From NCBI GenBank assembly GCA_030537795.1, contig JAUNVE010000003.1, forward strand, positions 1 through 64,000: a stretch of DNA of 64,000 nucleotides. Reading direction: 5' to 3'. Of the stretch, positions 19,011-28,923 are shown piece by piece. The notes under the pieces were generated by a model, which made no database searches, was not told the DNA's origin, and saw only the letters and a list, made by a program, of their open reading frames with translations. This stretch comes from Actinomycetaceae bacterium (lineage in GTDB: Bacteria > Actinomycetota > Actinomycetes > Actinomycetales > Actinomycetaceae). Every line of letters begins with the position of its first letter. Position 1 is the first letter of the stretch. Position numbers and translations under genes: made by a program.

Positions 19011-22000
19011 ATGCATCTAAAATCACTGACCCTGCGAGGGTTTAAGTCCTTCGCATCGACCACTACCCTGACGCTCGAACCAGGAATTACTTGCGTGGTG
19101 GGTCCCAATGGTTCAGGTAAATCGAATGTGGTCGACGCACTCGCATGGGTGATGGGAGAGCAGGGGGCAAAAACTCTCCGCGGCGGACAGATGGCCGATG
19201 TCATCTTCGCCGGGACCTCTGGGCGTGCTCCACTGGGGCGCGCCCAGGTGTCGCTGACCATAGACAACGCCGACGGCGCGTTACCCATCGACTATTCGGA
19301 AGTGACAATCTCGCGCACCCTGTTTCGCGGCGGCGGCTCCGAATACTCCATTAACAATACGCCGTGCCGACTGCTCGACATTCAAGAACTCCTATCGGAT
19401 ACCGGGATGGGTCGGCAGATGCACGTCATCGTCGGGCAGGGACAACTCGACCAGATTCTTGCTTCCGGCCCGCATGAGCGCCGCGCTTTTATCGAAGAGG
19501 CCGCCGGCGTCCTCAAGCACCGCAAACGCAAAGAGAGAGCCTTGCGGAAGCTGGAGTCAATGGATGCGCACTTGGTGCGGGTGCGCGACCTCACCAATGA
19601 AATCCACCGCCAGTTGCGTCCGCTGGCTAAACAGGCGGAAACTGCCCGTCGCGCAAGCGTCATTCAAGCACAGGTGCGGGATGCTCATGCGCGACTAGTG
19701 GCGGATGATCTGCAAACGCTAACCGAACGACTTGACGCTTCAAAGGCTTCCGAGGCCGCTTTGACGCAACGGCGCGAAGAACTGGAAAAAGAACTCGCCG
19801 AGGCGAAACAGCGTCTAGAAGCTGCCGAAGAGCTGGCTCGTCGCGGCACCCCCAAAACACAGCAGTTGACGCGGCTGTGGCAAGAACTCAACTCGATACT
19901 GGCTAACTTATCGACGCTGTCGTCGCTGGCGGCGGAACGACGACGCTCACTCAGCGCACCATTGCACGCGCCGAATACCGACGTTGCCGAACTCGCAGAG
20001 CGGATGGAACAAGCCAATGTCGAAGATGGCGACATACTTGCCCGTCTAGACGAATCTCGCGCAGTTCTCACGCAGGCGATTCACACACGGGAGGAAGCCG
20101 AAGCAGCGGCGCGAGCGGCGAGTGAAGCAGTGCGGCAACTGGAATCCGAACAAGCGTCCAGACGCGAACACATTGCTCGTCTGGTTGGCGATGTTAATGC
20201 AGCCCAACAGAATCTTCAGCGCGCAGAGGAAGAAAACACCCGCATGGCCGCTGCTGTGCGTGAAGCTTACCACCGTACCGAAGCTGCCCGGAAAGCTCTT
20301 GAAGAATTGGGCGATCTCGCAGACGAAGATGATGACTCCGCCTCGCGCGAACACGCCGCCTCCGCCCAGGCCCGCGACGATGCGCGCGATCGCGTGGATG
20401 AACTACTTACTCGCGAGCGCGACGCTGGCGCCGCATTGGCGACGTGGGTTTCACGCCGAGACACCCTTCGCCAATCCCTCACACCCGAGGATGCTACCGC
20501 CGGGCTCCTCGCCAGCCAGGATTCGCACGTACTCGGAGCTCTCGCCCACTTCATCACCGTTGAATCCGGTTACGAGAACGCCATTACCGCCCTCCTCGAC
20601 CCCTATGCCGACGCGGCAGTCATTGCCGAAGGAACCGACATCGACGCACTGCGGGCAAGCGCCAACGGACAGCAACGTATGGTCATTGCCAGCGCAGACA
20701 TTCCCGAAGCGACCCCCGTTCAGCACCTCACCGCCGCCAATGACGTCGTCAACGTGGAAGCATCATTGGCCGGAAGCGTTGCCACCCTCCTCGATGGATG
20801 CGTGATTGTCCCCACTATTGAGGACGCCCTCGCCGCACTGTCCAACCCCGCAGTGACGCGGGCAGCGACCGTTGACGGAGACGTTATCACCGCCCATACC
20901 GTGCGCACCGCCGGGCAGACGCATACGTCTATCATTGAACGGCATGCCGAATACGACAACGCTCAAAAGGAAGCCAAACGAGCGGAAAAACAACTCGCCG
21001 CCATATCTGAGCAGCTGGGGGAGGCCAGAGCCGAATACGATCGGCTCGTACGCGACACTAACCTATTGCTCAAAGCGATGCGCCAAGCTGACTCTCAGCG
21101 CGCTGCCCGGATGGAAATACGAGCTCGAGCGACCTCCAAGTTGCGGGCAGCCGAAGGAGAAGAAGAGCGCCTCATCTCGGCGGCCGCCAAAATCGACAGG
21201 GGTGTTGAGCGGGCGCGAGAACGGTTCGCCGAAGCGCAGACCAAACAGGTAGCGGCCGATAACCTCCCGGAGGTTGATGACCCGGCGCAGGCGCGAGAAT
21301 ACGCTGACAGGCTGGAGTCGGATGCGCGAAAAGCTCGCGCTCACGAAACTCATACCCGTCTCGAGTTGCGTACGCTGGAAGAGCGCAGTAGCCGCGCCAA
21401 GGATCGCGCCCGCAGCTTGCGTCAACAGCATGCGCGCGCCGTCGACGACTATCGCCGATGGGAACAGCGCGAACGGGCGCGAATACGTGACCTGCGCGAG
21501 GTCAGCGAGCTTTACGAACGGATCCAAGCACCTCTGCGCGTGGCCGGTGAAGCCGTTACCGAAGCAGAGCGACAGGTGGCGGAAGCCGAAAATGAACGTA
21601 CCGATGCCTCCGAAGCGGCAGCGGCATCGCGGCGCGAAGTCGACGATCTTCGCGCCCAGCTACTGGAGACCACCGACGCGTCCCATCGTGATGAAATCGC
21701 GCGTCAAGAGATCCAGTTGCGCTATGACCACGCCGCCACGACCGCTCGTGACGAACTCGGTCTGGATGTCGATGAGCTACTGGAAAAATACGGCCCCCAT
21801 AACTTGGTTGATGCCCCCGAGCCCTATCCCTACGTGCGGGCAGAACAAGAAAAACGGCTACGTCAGGCGAAAAAAGACCTCGATCGACTCGGACGTATTA
21901 ATCCTCTGGCTCTGGAAGAGCATGAGGCCCTATCTCAACGCCACCAATTCCTCGCCGACCAGCTACGGGACCTCACTCAATCAAAAGCAGATCTGCTCGA

Positions 22001-22517
22001 TATTATCGACGAAGTCGACACGCGGGTAGAAGAAGTATTCACCGCCGCTTTCCACGACACTCAAGAAGCCTTCACCCACGTATTTGCCACGCTCTTTCCC
22101 GGAGGTACCGGGCGCCTCGTCCTCACCGACCCCGAAGATATGCTGACCACCGGAGTTGATATTGAAGCTCGACCGGCCGGCAAAAAGATCACTCGACTAT
22201 CACTCCTATCCGGCGGTGAGCGGTCATTGGCGGCAATCGCCCTTTTGGTTGCAATTTTCAAAGCTCGCCCGTCACCGTTTTATGTTATGGACGAAGTGGA
22301 GGCCGCCCTCGACGACGTCAACCTGTCGCGTTTGCTCGATATTTTCACCGAACTGCGTCGCGACTCTCAGCTCATTATCGTCACTCATCAAAAACGGACC
22401 ATGCGGATAGCTGACGCCCTCTACGGTGTGACGATGCGCGGTGGAATCAGCGAGGTCGTGTCATCAGAAATCGGAAAAACCGAACAGGCACAGCGTGATC
22501 GCAAAAGCTCCGATTAG
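19011..22517 (+). CDS. smc: Chromosome partition protein SMC
   Basis: SMC is the core ATPase of bacterial condensin. The 1168-residue protein has Walker A (VGPNGSGKSNVVDAL, near residue 30), long coiled coils of about residues 170-500 and 640-1000, and the hinge between them. The C-terminal head carries the signature LSGGERSLAAIALL and Walker B with VMDEVEAALDDVN. The length is typical. The ATG at 19011 has no clear ribosome binding site, and the gene may be read with ndk. A word copy AGAGAGAGCCTTG lies near 19532. Confidence 0.97.
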   Translation: MHLKSLTLRGFKSFASTTTLTLEPGITCVVGPNGSGKSNVVDALAWVMGEQGAKTLRGGQMADVIFAGTSGRAPLGRAQVSLTIDNADGALPIDYSEVTISRTLFRGGGSEYSINNTPCRLLDIQELLSDTGMGRQMHVIVGQGQLDQILASGPHERRAFIEEAAGVLKHRKRKERALRKLESMDAHLVRVRDLTNEIHRQLRPLAKQAETARRASVIQAQVRDAHARLVADDLQTLTERLDASKASEAALTQRREELEKELAEAKQRLEAAEELARRGTPKTQQLTRLWQELNSILANLSTLSSLAAERRRSLSAPLHAPNTDVAELAERMEQANVEDGDILARLDESRAVLTQAIHTREEAEAAARAASEAVRQLESEQASRREHIARLVGDVNAAQQNLQRAEEENTRMAAAVREAYHRTEAARKALEELGDLADEDDDSASREHAASAQARDDARDRVDELLTRERDAGAALATWVSRRDTLRQSLTPEDATAGLLASQDSHVLGALAHFITVESGYENAITALLDPYADAAVIAEGTDIDALRASANGQQRMVIASADIPEATPVQHLTAANDVVNVEASLAGSVATLLDGCVIVPTIEDALAALSNPAVTRAATVDGDVITAHTVRTAGQTHTSIIERHAEYDNAQKEAKRAEKQLAAISEQLGEARAEYDRLVRDTNLLLKAMRQADSQRAARMEIRARATSKLRAAEGEEERLISAAAKIDRGVERARERFAEAQTKQVAADNLPEVDDPAQAREYADRLESDARKARAHETHTRLELRTLEERSSRAKDRARSLRQQHARAVDDYRRWEQRERARIRDLREVSELYERIQAPLRVAGEAVTEAERQVAEAENERTDASEAAAASRREVDDLRAQLLETTDASHRDEIARQEIQLRYDHAATTARDELGLDVDELLEKYGPHNLVDAPEPYPYVRAEQEKRLRQAKKDLDRLGRINPLALEEHEALSQRHQFLADQLRDLTQSKADLLDIIDEVDTRVEEVFTAAFHDTQEAFTHVFATLFPGGTGRLVLTDPEDMLTTGVDIEARPAGKKITRLSLLSGGERSLAAIALLVAIFKARPSPFYVMDEVEAALDDVNLSRLLDIFTELRRDSQLIIVTHQKRTMRIADALYGVTMRGGISEVVSSEIGKTEQAQRDRKSSD

Positions 22518-22634
22518 ATGCAGCGGGGACAAATCAGCAGGTCACAGGTTACGGTGTGGTAACTCACGGTCGCAAACCCATAAAAACGCCGCATGTCAGT
22601 TGGTAAATACCTATTTTTTTGACATTCTGGAAGC

Positions 22635-22943
22635 GTGGCCCTGAACGCTTTCTTCATTGTCGGTACAACGCTCGCTATCCTCGCGTTGGCCGTCGGTGTG
22701 CTATTTGCGCTCATGGTCTCGCGACGTTCGGTGAGTGACTGGCAAAATCACCTGACCGCCGCAACTCGACAGTGGAAAGAACGCGGAAACGACGACGACC
22801 TTTCAGATGAGGATATTCATCTCAAACGCGCCAGTCTAGTGACTGTCATGCAACAGGAAGCTCGGGAAGGTTCCGCCTACTTCACCGCCGATGAGCTTCG
22901 CGCCCTCGATCATCTGCGCAAAAAAGACGACGCCGCGCAATAG
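22635..22943 (+). CDS. Small single-span membrane protein, unknown
   Basis: I do not recognise the family. The 102-residue product has one N-terminal transmembrane helix (residues about 4-28) followed by a charged cytoplasmic domain. Its end is rich in Asp and Lys (LRKKDDAAQ). Codon use and its place between smc and ftsY suggest a real gene. GGAAG lies close to the GTG at 22635, and CATTCT at six bases could instead mark a leaderless start. Confidence 0.6.
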   Translation: MALNAFFIVGTTLAILALAVGVLFALMVSRRSVSDWQNHLTAATRQWKERGNDDDLSDEDIHLKRASLVTVMQQEAREGSAYFTADELRALDHLRKKDDAAQ

Positions 22944-23114
22944 TTTGGCGCCTGTTGCCGAGGTTTCATCGGGGCATTCAGATCCAACTGGCATGCCAAA
23001 TATCGAGCGCATACGCTACTGACTGCGGGCTAAACCGCATATATGGAGGAGGGCGACCCCCTGCGATTATGACTCTACTTGGCCCTCAGTTCAGATTTAG
23101 GGGATTATGGAATC

Positions 23115-24320
23115 ATGACTGAAATTATTAACTTCTTCACGGCTACCCCGGGAATCATCACCATTGTCGTCGTCCTTCTCGCGCTGGTGGGCATCGGAGT
23201 TGGTATCTCGCGCACCCGATCACGCGAGCTTCCACCCGCCGCGCCGCGCGATGAGATTGAGGCGCCATCTGGCGAGGATTCCGACGTTTCTGTCGATACG
23301 CTTCCAGCCCCCGCGCCTATCGAGGATGACGATGACGAACCGGAGGAATCGACTCTCGAAGTCGAACCCGATTACGAAGAACCGGTCCTCGACCGTCCCG
23401 AATCGGCGCGCGGTCGCATGGAGCGCCTCCGCTCTCGTTTGGCCGGATCCGGACGCATCGGGGCGGCGTTGCTATCGATTCTGTCGCGCGGAGATCTCGA
23501 TGAGTCCGACTGGGAGGAACTCGAAGATACCCTCCTGATGGCGGACCTTGGTCTCGACGCCACCGAAGAAGTCATGAATAACCTTCGCACAGCCGTCAAA
23601 GTTAAAGGCACCAGCGACCCCGCTGTCGTGCGGACCCTCCTCCGCGACGAACTTCTGCGCGTCGTCGACCCCCAGATGGATCGTAAGCTTAACTTGGAGC
23701 GGACTGACGATAAACCCGCCGTCGTCCTTATGGTAGGCGTTAACGGCACCGGTAAAACTACCACTGTTGGGAAACTAGCGCGGCTTCTTGTCGCAGAAGA
23801 TACCTCCGTTATCCTCGGTGCCGCTGACACCTTCCGCGCCGCAGCCGCCGAGCAACTCACCACCTGGGGTGAGCGGGTCGGTGTTGAGACCGTCCGTTCC
23901 GAGGTGGAGGGCGCTGACCCGGCCTCGGTCGCATTCGACGCGGTTAAACAAGGTATCGAAGGTGACATTGATGTTGTTCTTGTGGACACCGCGGGACGAC
24001 TGCAAAATAAGTCGACGCTGATGGATGAGCTCGGCAAAGTCAAACGCGTGATGGAAAAACAAGCGCCGGTCGCTGAAACACTTCTCGTACTCGATGCCAC
24101 CACCGGGCAAAACGGTATGCGTCAAGCGCAGGTATTTGCCGAGGTCGTTGATATCACCGGCGTGGTTTTGACGAAACTCGATGGCTCTGCCAAGGGCGGC
24201 ATTGTCGTATCAGTGCAACGTGAACTCGGAGTGCCCGTGAAACTGGTGGGCTTAGGTGAGGGCGCCGACGATCTGGCTCCCTTTAATGCCGACGACTTTG
24301 TCGATGCCATCATCAGCTAA
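23115..24320 (+). CDS. ftsY: Signal recognition particle receptor FtsY
   Basis: FtsY docks SRP-ribosome complexes at the membrane and is an SRP GTPase. The 401-residue protein starts with a transmembrane segment (IITIVVVLLALVGIGVGI) and an acidic linker, common in actinobacteria but absent from E. coli FtsY. The N domain and G domain follow, with GVNGTGKTTTVGKLA (G1), DTFRAAAAEQL, DTAGRLQNK (G3) and TKLDGSAKGG (G4/G5). I choose the ATG at 23115, which has AGGGGA upstream; an in-frame start at 23079 would add residues not seen in the family. Confidence 0.94.
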   Translation: MTEIINFFTATPGIITIVVVLLALVGIGVGISRTRSRELPPAAPRDEIEAPSGEDSDVSVDTLPAPAPIEDDDDEPEESTLEVEPDYEEPVLDRPESARGRMERLRSRLAGSGRIGAALLSILSRGDLDESDWEELEDTLLMADLGLDATEEVMNNLRTAVKVKGTSDPAVVRTLLRDELLRVVDPQMDRKLNLERTDDKPAVVLMVGVNGTGKTTTVGKLARLLVAEDTSVILGAADTFRAAAAEQLTTWGERVGVETVRSEVEGADPASVAFDAVKQGIEGDIDVVLVDTAGRLQNKSTLMDELGKVKRVMEKQAPVAETLLVLDATTGQNGMRQAQVFAEVVDITGVVLTKLDGSAKGGIVVSVQRELGVPVKLVGLGEGADDLAPFNADDFVDAIIS

Positions 24321-24361
24321 AATAGGCCGCAAGTAAACCATCAATCGCAAGGGTTTCACCA

Positions 24362-25900
24362 GTGTTTAACAACCTTTCGTCTCGACTGACCGATTCGTTC
24401 CGCAAGCTCCGCGGCAAAGGAGTAATCAGCGAAGCCGATATTGACGCAACCGCTTCCGATATTCGTCGCGCCCTCATTGACGCCGACGTAGCGCTTCCTG
24501 TCGTCCGCGAATTCACCGCGCAGATCCGCGAAAAAGCCAAGGGAGCAACGGTTACCCAGGGCCTCAATCCCGGCCAACAGGTAGTGAGAATCGTCCATGA
24601 CGAACTCGTGGAAATCCTCGGCGGTGAAACCCGTGAACTGCATTTCGCGCAGCGCGGACCCACGGTGTTTATGCTTGCCGGTCTCCAGGGTGCGGGTAAG
24701 ACCACCCTGGCAGGGAAACTCGGCCACTGGATGCGCGAAGAAGGTAAACGCGTTCTGCTTGTCGCATCCGACCTGCAACGACCCAACGCAGTTACCCAGC
24801 TGCAGGTGGTGGGGGAGCGGGCCGGAGTGGATGTGTGGGCGCCGGAACCGGGAAACGGGGTAGGCAACCCGGTTGTCGTGGCCCGCACCGGCCTCAATCA
24901 CGCCATCGAAAACGGTTACGATCTTGTTGTCGTGGACACCGCCGGGCGCCTGGGTGTCGATGAAGAAATGATGCAACAAGCCCGCGATATCCGCGATGCT
25001 GTCAATCCGCATGAAGTACTCTTCGTGCTGGACGCCATGGTTGGTCAAGATGCGGTGCAAACTTCCGTGGCATTTCGTGACGGCGTAGGCTTTACCGGCG
25101 TCGTCCTCTCAAAACTTGACGGCGACGCGCGCGGCGGTGCCGCACTATCGGTTCGCGGAGTAACCGGACAACCCATCCTCTTTGCTTCTACCGGCGAAGG
25201 CCTGGAAGATTTTGAACGCTTCCACCCCGACCGGATGGCCGGACGCATTCTTGATATGGGGGATATCCTCACCCTCATCGAACAGGCCGAAAAGAAACTC
25301 GACCAAGAAGCCGCTGAAGAAGTAGCCTCCCGCGCTATGAGTGGCGAGCTTACTCTCGATGATTTTCTCGGACAGCTTCAACAGATCCGTAAACTCGGCT
25401 CCATGAAGAAACTGCTCGGCATGATGCCGGGCATCGGCCAGTATCGCGACCAGTTGGAAAACTTTGACGAACGTGAAGTCAACCGTATTGAAGCCATTGT
25501 TCGCTCTATGACACCCGCTGAGCGTCGTGATGTGAGAGTACTCAACGGATCGCGCCGCTCCCGTATTGCTCGCGGCTCGGGGACTACCGTGGCCGAAGTG
25601 AACTCCCTGGTTAAGCGTTTTGAAGCTGCCAAGGAAATGATGAAACGTATGGGTGGTATGCCCGGCTTGGGAAATATGCCCGGTTCTGGCAAACGATCGA
25701 AGGCTCGTCAACCGAAGAAGAAAAAGCGCAAATCACGTTCCGGCGTATCCGGCAATCCTGCTAAACGTCGGCAACAGGAACTCAAACAGATGCTTCCCAA
25801 GGAACAGCGCGGATCCGCCTTTGGAATGCCCGAAGAAGCACCTCGCCCCACCATGGACGACCTCCCCGACGATATTAAGCGAATGCTCGGAGGTCGGTAA
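24362..25900 (+). CDS. ffh: Signal recognition particle protein Ffh
   Basis: Ffh binds signal sequences and 4.5S RNA and targets membrane proteins with FtsY. The 512-residue protein has the N domain, then the G domain (LAGLQGAGKTTLAGKLG, DTAGRLGVDEEMM, SKLDGDARGG). The methionine-rich M domain spans about residues 310-450, with RRSRIARGSGTTV as the RNA-binding signature. A basic C-terminal tail follows. Translation starts at GTG 24362, 41 bp after ftsY. The last base of its stop is the first base of the next gene's ATG. Confidence 0.96.
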   Translation: MFNNLSSRLTDSFRKLRGKGVISEADIDATASDIRRALIDADVALPVVREFTAQIREKAKGATVTQGLNPGQQVVRIVHDELVEILGGETRELHFAQRGPTVFMLAGLQGAGKTTLAGKLGHWMREEGKRVLLVASDLQRPNAVTQLQVVGERAGVDVWAPEPGNGVGNPVVVARTGLNHAIENGYDLVVVDTAGRLGVDEEMMQQARDIRDAVNPHEVLFVLDAMVGQDAVQTSVAFRDGVGFTGVVLSKLDGDARGGAALSVRGVTGQPILFASTGEGLEDFERFHPDRMAGRILDMGDILTLIEQAEKKLDQEAAEEVASRAMSGELTLDDFLGQLQQIRKLGSMKKLLGMMPGIGQYRDQLENFDEREVNRIEAIVRSMTPAERRDVRVLNGSRRSRIARGSGTTVAEVNSLVKRFEAAKEMMKRMGGMPGLGNMPGSGKRSKARQPKKKKRKSRSGVSGNPAKRRQQELKQMLPKEQRGSAFGMPEEAPRPTMDDLPDDIKRMLGGR

Positions 25901-27018
25901 TGATTCTGCGCGGATATGCTCTGTGGCGCGAGATTCCTACCGCTGAATCACGCCTGCACACAGAGCCAGCCGCGTGGATTGACGGCACTTTTGAAGTGCG
26001 TGAGGGGCATATTTATCGTTCCAAGTCGCAGAATCCTGCCGACTACACCGGCTGGATTACGCCGGGTCTGGTCGACGTTCATTGCCATATTGGTATTGGG
26101 GCCGCCGGCGCCGTTGATGAAGACGAAATGCTGGCGCAAGCTAGGGCGGATCGCGCCAGCGGAGTGCTCCTCGCCCGCGATTGCGGTGTCCCCGTCGATA
26201 ATAGTGTAGTCACTGGCAGACCGGACACCCTGCGACTCATTCGTAGCGGTACCCATATTGCGAAACCCAAACGCTATATCCGCGGACTTTCAATTGACGT
26301 CGAGGATGAATGCGACCTCCCTGGTGTCATGGCGGCGCAGGCCGAAAACAGTGACGGATGGGTCAAGGTCGTCGGCGACTGGATCGACCGAAGCAACGGA
26401 GCAGACTCAGACCTTCAACCGCTGTGGTCAACTGAAGCCCTCATTGACGGGGTTGCTGCTGCGCATGAAGCGCGCGCCCGCGTCACGGTTCACGCTTTCG
26501 GACGTGACACCATAGACGGTCTACTCGAAGCCGGCGTTGACTGTATTGAACACGGCACCGGGATGACTGACGATCACGTGCGGGAAGCTGTTGCCCGCGG
26601 GATAGCCGTTACGCCCACGCTGATGCAAGTGGCGCTATTCGACGAATTTGCCGAACAGGCAGGAAATAAATACCCGGTATATGCCAGCACTATGCGGCGC
26701 TTGCAGGCGCGAAACCATGATCTGATCGCCACCTTGTACGACTGCGGCGTTCAGCTCCTTCCGGGAACCGATGCCGGAGGCTATCAGGCACACGGGCAAT
26801 TACCGGGTGAGCTTGCGCTGTGGGAACGTGCGGGAATATCGGCTGGCGACATTATCGACTACGCAACCTGGCGTGCCCGCGACTTTCTTTCCTATCCGGC
26901 GCTATACGAAGGAGCTCCCGCCGATGTGTGCATTTATGCCGACGATCCACGCACCAACATCAGCGCTATTGCGCAGCCGGTGACGACGATGCTCGCCGGG
27001 CGCGTTCAACCAGCTTAA
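25900..27018 (+). CDS. Amidohydrolase-superfamily metal-dependent hydrolase
   Basis: This 372-residue TIM-barrel hydrolase resembles imidazolonepropionase and other cyclic-amide hydrolases. The metal ligands are HxH in VDVHCHIG (near residue 62), a candidate bridging lysine in GWVKVVGDW (near residue 156), histidines in VHAFG and CIEHGTG, and the aspartate in GTDAGG. The substrate cannot be inferred. The start overlaps the ffh stop by one base, so it is probably coupled. The 3' end runs 53 bp into the opposite-strand phosphatase gene. Confidence 0.8.
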   Translation: MILRGYALWREIPTAESRLHTEPAAWIDGTFEVREGHIYRSKSQNPADYTGWITPGLVDVHCHIGIGAAGAVDEDEMLAQARADRASGVLLARDCGVPVDNSVVTGRPDTLRLIRSGTHIAKPKRYIRGLSIDVEDECDLPGVMAAQAENSDGWVKVVGDWIDRSNGADSDLQPLWSTEALIDGVAAAHEARARVTVHAFGRDTIDGLLEAGVDCIEHGTGMTDDHVREAVARGIAVTPTLMQVALFDEFAEQAGNKYPVYASTMRRLQARNHDLIATLYDCGVQLLPGTDAGGYQAHGQLPGELALWERAGISAGDIIDYATWRARDFLSYPALYEGAPADVCIYADDPRTNISAIAQPVTTMLAGRVQPA

Positions 27019-27979
27019 GTGCTCGCGGTAGAGTCGGAGCATCCAAGCCCTTGGCACTTGCAGCTACCGCCGGACCAAAACCCGGTGGGGTATCTGTATC
27101 CAGCGGCGCATCGATCACCGCACCGCCAGCTACTCGCAATAGATGCGCTCCCGCCGCAATATCCCACGGCTTAAGCGCCGTTGCAAAAAACGCTCCGGCG
27201 CGCCCGGCCGCGATATGGGCTAAGTCGAGTGCGGCCGCCCCCGGGCGCCGTACTGCGCGGAATGCCTGCGAAAGCTCACTTAAAACCTGCAAGGCATCTT
27301 GCGGGTAGCGTTCCAGCTCCGACACTAGTGGGAAATAGGTGAGTAAAATCGCGTCTTCTTCGCGACTGGGGCCACTGGAATCCAGTGCGAAAAAGCCTTG
27401 CGAGGACTCCAACCAGCCAGCGTGGTCGTTCCCCCAAAACGTTTCGCAGGCACACGGTACATGGACTGCACCGGCCACAACTTCACCGTCGAGTTCGGCG
27501 GCGATAGAAGTATTGAAATCAGTTAACCCGGCAGCAAAATTGGAAGTCCCGTCAATCGGGTCAACAATCCAACGTACTCTTGAACCGAGCGAACGCACAT
27601 CAATATGGGGTTCAATCGCGGGCATCGAAATGCCATCCGGTAGTGACGGCTCAGAAGACTGCGGAATCAGGGTTTCTTCCCCGTGCTCTTCTCCCAGTTT
27701 CATGCAACCCGGTACCAGATGAGCGAGCATCTGTGACACGGCGGTTTCTACCTCGCGATCAAAAACCGTTACCGGATCATGATGGCTCTCTTTTTCGCTG
27801 GTGGTCTGCGCGTCTACAACAGTGCGCGCGTGAACCAGGTAGTCTGCGCATGCGCGAGCGACAGCACGACTGATCAACGCCAGTTCATGACAGAGCTCAG
27901 CGTGATTGAGAGAGCGTTTGTCGACTACCGTTAACGGTTCCATGCGCGGTGCAGCAATGGGAGAGGCTTCAATACTCAC
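26966..27979 (-). CDS. Inositol monophosphatase family phosphatase
   Basis: This 337-residue Mg-dependent phosphatase could act on inositol-1-phosphate, a histidinol phosphate or a 3'-phosphoadenosine nucleotide. It has the acidic loop LGEEHGEE, the signature WIVDPIDGTSNF (DPxDGT) and the C-terminal motif KPWDIAAGAHLLRVAGG. The N-terminus before residue 20 is not conserved. The GTG at 27979 has AAAGGA upstream. The gene converges on the amidohydrolase with a 53-bp overlap. Confidence 0.82.
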   Translation of the reverse strand: MSIEASPIAAPRMEPLTVVDKRSLNHAELCHELALISRAVARACADYLVHARTVVDAQTTSEKESHHDPVTVFDREVETAVSQMLAHLVPGCMKLGEEHGEETLIPQSSEPSLPDGISMPAIEPHIDVRSLGSRVRWIVDPIDGTSNFAAGLTDFNTSIAAELDGEVVAGAVHVPCACETFWGNDHAGWLESSQGFFALDSSGPSREEDAILLTYFPLVSELERYPQDALQVLSELSQAFRAVRRPGAAALDLAHIAAGRAGAFFATALKPWDIAAGAHLLRVAGGAVIDAPLDTDTPPGFGPAVAASAKGLDAPTLPRALKLVERARRASSSPAAQ

Positions 27980-28060
27980 GGGTATCCTTTCGAATCTATT
28001 CGATCAAAATAACGGCTCACTTCTGACTGTATTTCCATCTTCCCACGAGCGATCAACGAA

Positions 28061-28200
28061 AGCTCACTCATACCCCACCCTGACGGCTCTGCCATTGATT
28101 TCTGTAGGCTCTGCCTTTGATTTTTCTAGGCTCTGCCAATGATTGTGGAGGACGATTTCAACGCCCTCCACAATGGGTAAAATGAGATGAGAGAGCCTTT
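28061..28200. repeat. Iterated word copies, including a 22-bp tandem array
   Basis: AGCTCACTCAT lies at 28061-28071. Three units then follow at an exact 22-bp period, starting at 28085, 28107 and 28129. Each begins GGCTCTGCC and continues with an N-T-TGATT-type stretch. The plus-strand copy ATGAGAGAGCCTTT at 28187-28200 closes the group. The stretch 27980-28258 holds no gene that I can support. Confidence 0.82.
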
Positions 28201-28258
28201 AGCAGGGGCGCACGTGAGCAATCTAACCGTTTTGTGTGGCGTGGAATCGATTCATCAC

Positions 28259-28411
28259 TTGGGAAATAGCTGAAAATTCTGGCACAATGAAGCGTTGTAC
28301 CCGAAGACGGCGGACCCTCTCTCCGATGATCTTCGTGTCCCGGAGACACTTCACTGTCCACGACCCCCGGACAGAGATGCGTATCCACACCAATAACGAG
28401 GAGTATCCACA
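28259..28411 (+). promoter_or_regulatory. rpsP promoter and leader with two GTATCCACA words
   Basis: TTGGGA (28259-28264), an 18-bp spacer and CACAAT (28283-28288) form a plausible vegetative promoter. In the leader, two copies of GTATCCACA (28381-28389 and 28403-28411) flank the ribosome binding site of rpsP. They differ by one base from the DnaA box TTATCCACA. Whether they bind DnaA is unknown. Confidence 0.5.
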
Positions 28412-28414
28412 AAA

Positions 28415-28921
28415 GTGGCAGTTCGTATTCGACTTAAGCGGATAGGTAAAATCCACGCACCGTTCTATCGTGTCGTGGTCGTTGACCAGCGTAAAAAGCG
28501 CGATGGTCGCGTCATTGAAGAAATTGGGACATATGATCCCACCCGTCAACCGTCGCATATCAAGATTAAAGGCGACCGCGCACAATACTGGCTTTCCGTC
28601 GGCGCCCAGCCGTCCAACACCGTGTTGAAGCTACTGAAGCTGACCGGTGACTGGGCCGCGCATAAGGGCGTTAAGAATCCGGTATCGCGTGTGAAATACG
28701 CGACTCCTGATGAAGAGGCCGCCGCCAACGCAATCAAGGCTGCAGAAGAAGAGGCCATCAAACGCAAGGCTGAGCTCGCCGCGAAACGCGAGAAAGAAGA
28801 AGCCGAGCGCGCCGCTGCTAAGAAGGCCGAAGAAGAGGCCGCCAAGGCAGAGGCTGAAGGCGAACCGGCCGAGGCCGAAGGCGACGCAGCCGCAGAAGAA
28901 TCAGAATCTGAGGAAGCGTGA
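28415..28921 (+). CDS. rpsP: 30S ribosomal protein S16 with long charged tail
   Basis: S16 belongs to the small subunit body. The 168-residue protein has a normal S16 core in its first 85 or so residues ([12 protein letters not shown] onwards). A low-complexity tail of about 80 residues, rich in Ala, Glu and Lys, extends it to about twice the usual length; such tails are common in actinobacterial S16. Translation starts at GTG 28415 with GAGGAG about 11 bases upstream. Confidence 0.95.
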   Translation: MAVRIRLKRIGKIHAPFYRVVVVDQRKKRDGRVIEEIGTYDPTRQPSHIKIKGDRAQYWLSVGAQPSNTVLKLLKLTGDWAAHKGVKNPVSRVKYATPDEEAAANAIKAAEEEAIKRKAELAAKREKEEAERAAAKKAEEEAAKAEAEGEPAEAEGDAAAEESESEEA

Positions 28922-28923
28922 GC

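Noticed and set aside
28085..28150. CRISPR array
   Set aside because: Units are contiguous 22-bp tandem repeats without unique spacers, and there are no cas genes.
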